From Apostichopus japonicus (lineage: Eukaryota; Echinodermata; Holothuroidea; Aspidochirotida; Stichopodidae), in NCBI RefSeq assembly GCF_037975245.1, contig NC_092579.1, forward strand, positions 6,697,001 through 6,761,000: a DNA stretch of 64,000 bases. Direction: 5' to 3'. The translations under genes were made by a program, and so were the position numbers. This document shows positions 58,570 through 64,000 of this stretch, one piece after another (position 1 is the stretch's first letter; each line of letters begins with the position of its first letter). The notes beneath the pieces were generated by a model. It saw only the letters and a program-made list of their open reading frames with translations. It did not search any database and was not told the origin of the DNA.

Positions 58570-59130
58570 ATGATTGATGATGATACCTCAGATTGAGAAT
58601 GTCAAGTTACTCTGGTGATGATACTGCTCAAAGAGAAGCTTGTCTACGTCTTAGATGATGATGAAATTTTCCAAGAAGAGAATTTCAATTACCTTTGTTA
58701 AATATGATGCTTCTTGAAGAGATGTTCATCCTCCTTTGATGATGATGATGATGATGATACCTGAGATAAAGAATTTCAAGTAACTGTGGTGATGATACTG
58801 CTTTAAGAGAATTTTGTCCACATCTTAGAAATCATTGATGATATTTCCTAGAAAATAATTCCAATTACCTTTGTTAAATATGATACTTTTTGTAGAGATG
58901 TTCATCCTTCTTTGATGATGATACTTCTGAAAAAAGTATTTTAAGTAACTCGGGTGATGATGATGATTACAGTTATGATGGTGATACTTCTTAAAGGAAT
59001 TTTATCTAACTTTGAAGATAATTATTACTTCTTTAAAGAGAATGTTGAATTGCTTTTGCGATGATATTTCCTAAAGAGAATTGATTTACTCATAAAAATT
59101 TCATATTGCTGTGGTTAGGATGATGATACC
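58570..59130. repeat. Long GATGAT-containing tandem repeat, about 170-bp unit
   Basis: Two clear copies (about 58575-58745 and 58750-58912) share TTACCTTTGTTAAATATGAT and AGAGATGTTCATCC and are followed by one or two degenerate copies. GATGAT simple repeats lie at the junctions. Confidence 0.75.
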
Positions 59131-60446
59131 TCTAATACTATCTTGGTGGTATCTTTGAGCAATCTAACTTCTGCTCTAACCAGTTTCATCATTTTTTTTC
59201 TGGGTACAAGGGCAAATTTACACAACTCTTAACAGAGTAGTATTTAACAGTTTGGAAGGAAATTTTGGGGTAGAGAACATTGTATATCATACATTACTGG
59301 AGAGATTGCCTTGAAATAACCCAACACAGATGTAGTCAAAATATGAAGAAAATTCCTCAGTATCAGTCTCTCAGAGTGGGGGGGGGGGGGGGTGATATTG
59401 AGGATAGATGACTTTTATATCTGTGAAAGTAAAGCAAGCATGTCGATCATAAGGAAGTGATGTGGATTCTGTACCCCACTTCTGACTACCTTATAACTGC
59501 TGCCTTGCTGACAATTGCTGCCTCAGTTAAATACCCTCAGTTAAATTGATAAAGTTGTTGCTCATATAAGGTAACTCATTTTGTAAGCTTGTCTCAGAAG
59601 TATATTGTTGATCATATTGGGAAAAGTTTAAAGCTGTTACAGAAAAGCAGTAACAGAACCCCCCCCCCCCCCCAACCACCACTCACACCTATCGTTGACT
59701 TCTCTTTCCATTCAGCAAAAACATATGAGTACATTTTGTCAGACAGGTTTTTTTAATTTTTGTCCCTATTAAGGAGAAAAGTTTCACTGCCTCTTATATG
59801 AAAATAGACATAGTATTGTAGCAAGTGACTGGATTAGGTTATTATAACAACAGTAAGCACCCCTTTAAGTATTAGTTGACTCAGAAGGCAGTAAATTAAA
59901 CACTTATAAAGGATGCATCCTCATATTGAGGATCAGAACAGATACTACTTCCCTTTATATCTAGCTTGAATGTTGGGTGTGTGGGGGGTACATTGTTATA
60001 CAGTATGCGTCCTATCCCATCCCTCTTCCCTATCCCAGAGTAATGAAATACCTATATTAAGATCTGTCACCACCTATGGGGTTTGTAGAGCAATTAGTCT
60101 GAGGTCTCTTGAAACTTCCTCTATTGGATAATCTCTCTACTCTTTTCAAATTCTGTGTTGTAAATTGTAAAGAGTTTTTTTTTTTTTTTCTTTTTGTACC
60201 ATACATCACTAGAGAAACTGATTGTTGTATAACTGAACGTCCAATCACCACACTGATCACCGAGTACGAGTACATCACTGCCTTCCCATAAAGTTGGCTT
60301 CTCATTATCTCATCCTTCTCTGTTTGACACATTAACTGTTTTAAGAAGCAATTGTTTTGTGTAATTAAGTGTTTGTGTTTACACGGTATCAGTGGCAAAC
60401 ATTCCACAATTTCTTCCCATGGGACATAGGTTAGTTTGTTCAGGTG

Positions 60447-60990
60447 CATATGTATATTCTGTGCATGGGATGAATGTGTATTCTGCCAATGAGATATGTG
60501 TATTCTATTCATGGAATATGTGTATTCTGTCAATGGGATATGTGTATTCTATTCATGGAATATGTGTATTCTATTCATGGAATATGTGTATTCTGTCAAT
60601 GGGATGTGTATTCTCTGCATGGGATATGTTTATCCTGTTCATGGGATATGTTTATCCTGTTCATGGGATATGTGTATTCTATCAATGGGATATGTGTATT
60701 CTATCAATGGGATATGTGTATTCTATCAATGGGATATGTGTATTCTATCAATGGGATGTATGTGTTCTGTCAATGGGATATGTGTATTCTCTGCATGGGA
60801 TATGTGTATTCTATCAATGGGATATGTGTATTCTCTGCATGGGATGTATGTGTTCTGTTCACGGATACATGTATTCTGTGCGTGTAATATGTGTATTCCA
60901 TGCATGGGTATATATCTCCTTTGTGTGCAGTGTATATGTATTCTATATGTTGGGGTATATATATCCTTTTTTGTAGGATATATGCATTCT
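60447..60990. repeat. 22-bp minisatellite downstream of CNOT3
   Basis: About 24 copies of a 22-bp unit, consensus close to ATGTGTATTCTATCAATGGG plus AT, decaying after about 60880. Variants TTCATGGAAT and GTCAATGGGAT alternate in the first part, suggesting 44-bp higher-order duplication. Because 22 is not a multiple of three and lacks stops, long open frames appear on both strands; they are not genes. Confidence 0.93.
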
Positions 60991-62530
60991 CTACATAAGT
61001 GCCATACATAATTCAACTTGCAGGTTTAGCATCAATGGTCGAAAGAGTTTACGTTTGTGAATTTCCAATTTTCAGGAACTCTTAAGGATGAACATATCAC
61101 AAGATATTACCCAATATTTAGGATGTCTAATGTCGTAGGAATATGGAAACGTTATGGATTATAGAGTATGATAAGGATGTCTAAAGTAACAATCGAGAAT
61201 GAACAATGTTTGAATGAGCTAATCTGGGAGAATTTTCTTTTCTAGCATAATGTGAAATTTGGAGTAATCATTCAAGAGTTGCGTAAGGAATTCTGGTCGC
61301 TGGTTATATCACATGCATGTCAGCCAGGGGAAATTATCATACAACACTTGTGAATACGCATGAATAAATTATGAAGTAAATAAGGTTTCTTTGGTTTTTA
61401 GGATTGACCATTCTACTGTGGGTATTCATGAAGGTAGTATCAATCAGTGGTTGCCATAGTAACTGTCGGTGATAACAGTCAGAACCTGACATTAAGGCTG
61501 GTCTATACCACTGAGAGGAATTGTTTTGTTTTTTTGACGAGAGGTTGCAGTTGTTTATTGTGTAAATTACGTGAGTGTTTTGTCAAAGGTACAAGTCATT
61601 CAGTGAGGAGTTGAAATTGTACTTTGCGTGCGAAAGTTTGGTCTGGTATTTAATATGCAATAGCTTATTCCTAAAGTACTATACGACTTTAAGTTCCATT
61701 GTTTACTAAATCCGAAATGTTTGTTTTGACCTTGAAAACTTTTGAGGCAATATGAGTTTTTACATGAAGAATTATAAGTAATATGAATGGATGATACAAC
61801 TCATGGGTTTTATCATGGTCGTCTGTTGATTGGGACTCGGTAATGTGTGTCTGTCATGGTTATTCTTGCATAGACTGAGGTCGGTAAAGGACACATACAT
61901 ACCTGAAGTAGTACAACACAGATGGCAATGTGTGGAATGTTGAATTAATACACTCATTGGTGACAAGGCGTTTGCTGCCACCTTATTGTTTCTTTCCCCT
62001 CAAAAAGTTATACAAAATATAGTGTTGGTTTACTATGTTTTTTTCAATCCATCCCCAAGATTCTATCATCTAACTGTTTCCATCCTCCCACTATTCATAA
62101 GTGTCGGTGGTGTCAGTTAGGGTATAGCGTCACAAGTTGGGGCGGGGGGGGGGGGAGGACGGGTTAAGTCTACTTCTCATACTAAGGGTATGTAGGGTGT
62201 CCAGTTACGGCCTCAGTTCATGCAGTGTGGTGTCCGTTTGTTGCTAATTTGGTTGGCTCCTTGCACTACCAAAGCTCTTTCCTACCAGTTAATGGAATTT
62301 GAGAGTGGAATCAGTAATATTTGTAATCTCCACTGGCTGGAGGTTTCACATAAACTCTGAAGTGGATGAAAGTCCTTACACAGAGAAATAAAGTGTTTGC
62401 ATTGATCAATTAACACTTATTCTTGTTTCCTTTACTGTGTGGTGTTTTTATAGTATACTTTGTAATTTCAGAATATGAAAAAATATTCTTCATATTTTAA
62501 AGATACCAGTTCTCGTTTTGAGCAGATGGG

Positions 62531-62632
62531 AGGATGATGGGTGTTGAGAAATTCCTGGAATACATATATGCATACATGTGAAGGATGATGGGTGTTGAGA
62601 AATTCCTGGTATACATATATGCATACATGTGA
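62531..62632. repeat. 51-bp tandem pair
   Basis: Two copies starting at 62531 and 62582, differing by about two bases: AGGATGATGGGTGTTGAGAA through ACATATATGCATACATGTGA. Confidence 0.9.
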
Positions 62633-63338
62633 AGGCAAAATACATATATATTGTAACACTTTCCTCTGTGAGTAGCGCCCGCCAGCTGATTCAGGGTTCT
62701 TGGCCTAAGATGTAGTATTGTAATTGGCCAGAGAATTAATATGAACACAAAATAAATCCAGAGAGGTGATGGTATTTTTAGCAGCGATATATTGAAAAGA
62801 GCTCTTCTTACAGTAATGTTAAGTGTGTTGTCATGGATATGTGGTACAAACTTGAGGCTACGTGGCCCTGAAGCCTACCATCAAGAATGCTTCTTCCAAC
62901 ATCAACCAGAGTAGACTGTCCTGTTCCTCCTTGGTAATGCATTTTATATTAATCCCTTAAAAGTATGTGGAAATACCACATGTATACAAATGATGAACTT
63001 TACCTTACAACTTAGCTTTAGACATAATACACAAATACTACATTGCATTCCTACCATCCCCAAACAAGTGTACTCATTCACAGAGATGAATGTGATCACA
63101 TGAGTATCCATAGAAAATATCACATGTGTTACATCACAATCCCAGGATAATCCTGATACCACATGCCGATCCATAGGGACAGCCCCAAAGCCATAATCTG
63201 CCAACAATTACAGCTGGTTACTGAATGCCAGGAGAGATAATCCCTATATAATTCCAAGGGGATTTAAACTACCACAATGGTTCCACACCTACACAGAACT
63301 CCCATTGTTCCACAACTTTACAGTAACAGTGTTACAAT

Positions 63339-63445
63339 ATATATATATATATAAATATATATATATATATGTGTGTGTAAATATATATATATATATATAT
63401 GTATGTATGGTGCCTGCTCGTATATATATATACCGGTTATATACC
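63339..63445. repeat. TA-rich simple repeat with inverted TATATACCGG motifs
   Basis: Long (TA)n tracts and, at about 63420-63460, repeated TATATACCGGTT. Low complexity; no function inferred. Confidence 0.85.
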
Positions 63446-63482
63446 GTATATATACCGGTTCCGAACCTCTGGACATACAATC

Positions 63483-63556
63483 AGCGCCATAGCCTAGTGG
63501 TTAGGGTGTCCGCGTACAGAGCGGAAGGCCCGTGGTTCGAATCCCGGTGGAGGCTG
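63483..63556 (+). repeat. tRNA-like sequence / SINE head
   Basis: Box A TAGCCTAGTGG (63490-63500) and box B GGTTCGAATCC (63534-63544) are intact. The anticodon stem TCCGC/GCGGA is perfect with a GTACAGA loop, giving anticodon ACA. The acceptor stem has three mismatches of seven and the T stem two of five, so a functional tRNA is unlikely. It is embedded in long TA repeats. A decayed tRNA or SINE head is the best reading. Confidence 0.65.
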
Positions 63557-63602
63557 AAAGTTTTTCACTGTTCTTGATTTCCAACTCATTACGATTTTCA
63601 TT

Positions 63603-63735
63603 TATATATATGTATATATATATATTTATATATATATATATATATATATGCAATGGAGGTAAACTACAAAGGCAAATGAATATATATAAATGAAAATCTA
63701 TATATATATATATTTATATATATATATAAATGCAT
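63603..63735. repeat. TA-rich simple repeats flanking the tRNA-like sequence
   Basis: (TA)n tracts at 63603-63650 and about 63698-63730, with ATATAAATGAAAAT near 63684-63698 matching in inverse the ATTTTCATTTATATAT near 63593-63608, giving a large imperfect inverted repeat. Confidence 0.75.
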
Positions 63736-64000
63736 AAACGATTTCAGTCCCCTTTGGATAGTAGTATTGGACAACGTTTCTTTTACAAAATGCCAGGTAG
63801 GAAAGAAAATTAAAGGTACCAGTGAAACACTCAAAGACAGCCAAAAAATCCTGTATCATGGAAGCTGAATTATTCATTACAAAGGCTTTGATATCTATCG
63901 CAACAATGAGATATTCAACTGTTACTCTGTTAGGATCCACACACATGTGTGGTACAAAGACCCCACACTTAAGCCCCTCCCACAAATTAAGTTAATCATT

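Larger units (their letters stand above)
58112..64000. other. 3' flanking DNA, no gene supported
   Basis: Dominated by the GATGAT repeat, the 22-bp minisatellite, the 51-bp pair, TA tracts, homopolymer runs (59379 G, 59660 C, 62142 G) and the tRNA-like sequence. No coding region with family similarity is visible on either strand. Confidence 0.6.

Noticed and set aside
58735-58770. CRISPR-like array from regularly spaced repeats in the GATGAT region and other minisatellites
   Set aside because: Eukaryotic context, head-to-tail repeats without unique spacers, and no cas genes.
60392-61011. Long overlapping open frames (up to about 194 codons) with CILSMGYVYSI-type repeats on the plus strand and similar ones on the minus strand
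   Set aside because: They result from a stop-free 22-bp minisatellite read in three rotating frames; there is no domain, signal or splice context.
63483-63556. Functional tRNA-Cys(ACA) gene
   Set aside because: Acceptor and T stems contain several mismatches, and ACA is not the normal cysteine anticodon; better read as a SINE head or pseudo-tRNA.

Overview
The window is animal nuclear DNA: AT-rich, intron-rich and full of small transposons, minisatellites and long poly-G/poly-C runs. Two complete protein-coding genes could be assembled exon by exon. Every junction has a GT donor and an AG acceptor, and the reading phase closes across all of them. Both proteins resemble their vertebrate orthologues along their length. 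With the tRNA-derived SINE and the hAT-type elements, this suggests an invertebrate deuterostome, most likely an echinoderm. That placement is inference.

Layout. 1-9377 is intergenic and holds a retroelement-like fragment, a long hairpin and a 622-bp hAT-type element with a perfect 8-bp target duplication. 9422-25764 (minus strand) is CEP131/AZI1, 19 coding exons, about 1221 residues, a centriolar-satellite and ciliogenesis protein with an IQ motif and long coiled coils. 25765-28648 separates the two start codons; the genes are head to head and may share regulation. 28649-55721 (plus strand) is CNOT3, 17 coding exons, about 835 residues, a CCR4-NOT deadenylase-complex subunit with an N-terminal coiled coil, a Q/P/S-rich linker and a C-terminal NOT box. 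55722-64000 is CNOT3 3' UTR and flanking DNA with minisatellites, simple repeats and a tRNA-like sequence. The two proteins act in unrelated processes, so the pairing is positional.

Main discovery candidate. In CEP131, four introns (11, 14, 15 and 18) begin with tandem arrays whose unit spans the exon/intron junction: the last part of the upstream exon, its 5' splice site and the first intronic bases. Unit sizes are 39, about 115, about 80 and 56 bp. Most copies keep the GT of the donor, so each true donor is followed by a ladder of decoy donors. The 39-bp array in intron 11 is a multiple of three and stays open, so use of later donors would add 13-residue blocks in frame. A fifth array of 22 bp triplicates the stop codon with an overlapping AATAAA. 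I saw no such array at a 3' splice site.

Other notable items are two oppositely oriented copies of one TTAA-flanked MITE, four hAT-like elements (two with perfect 8-bp target duplications), and a GC-rich palindromic module shared by two otherwise different elements.
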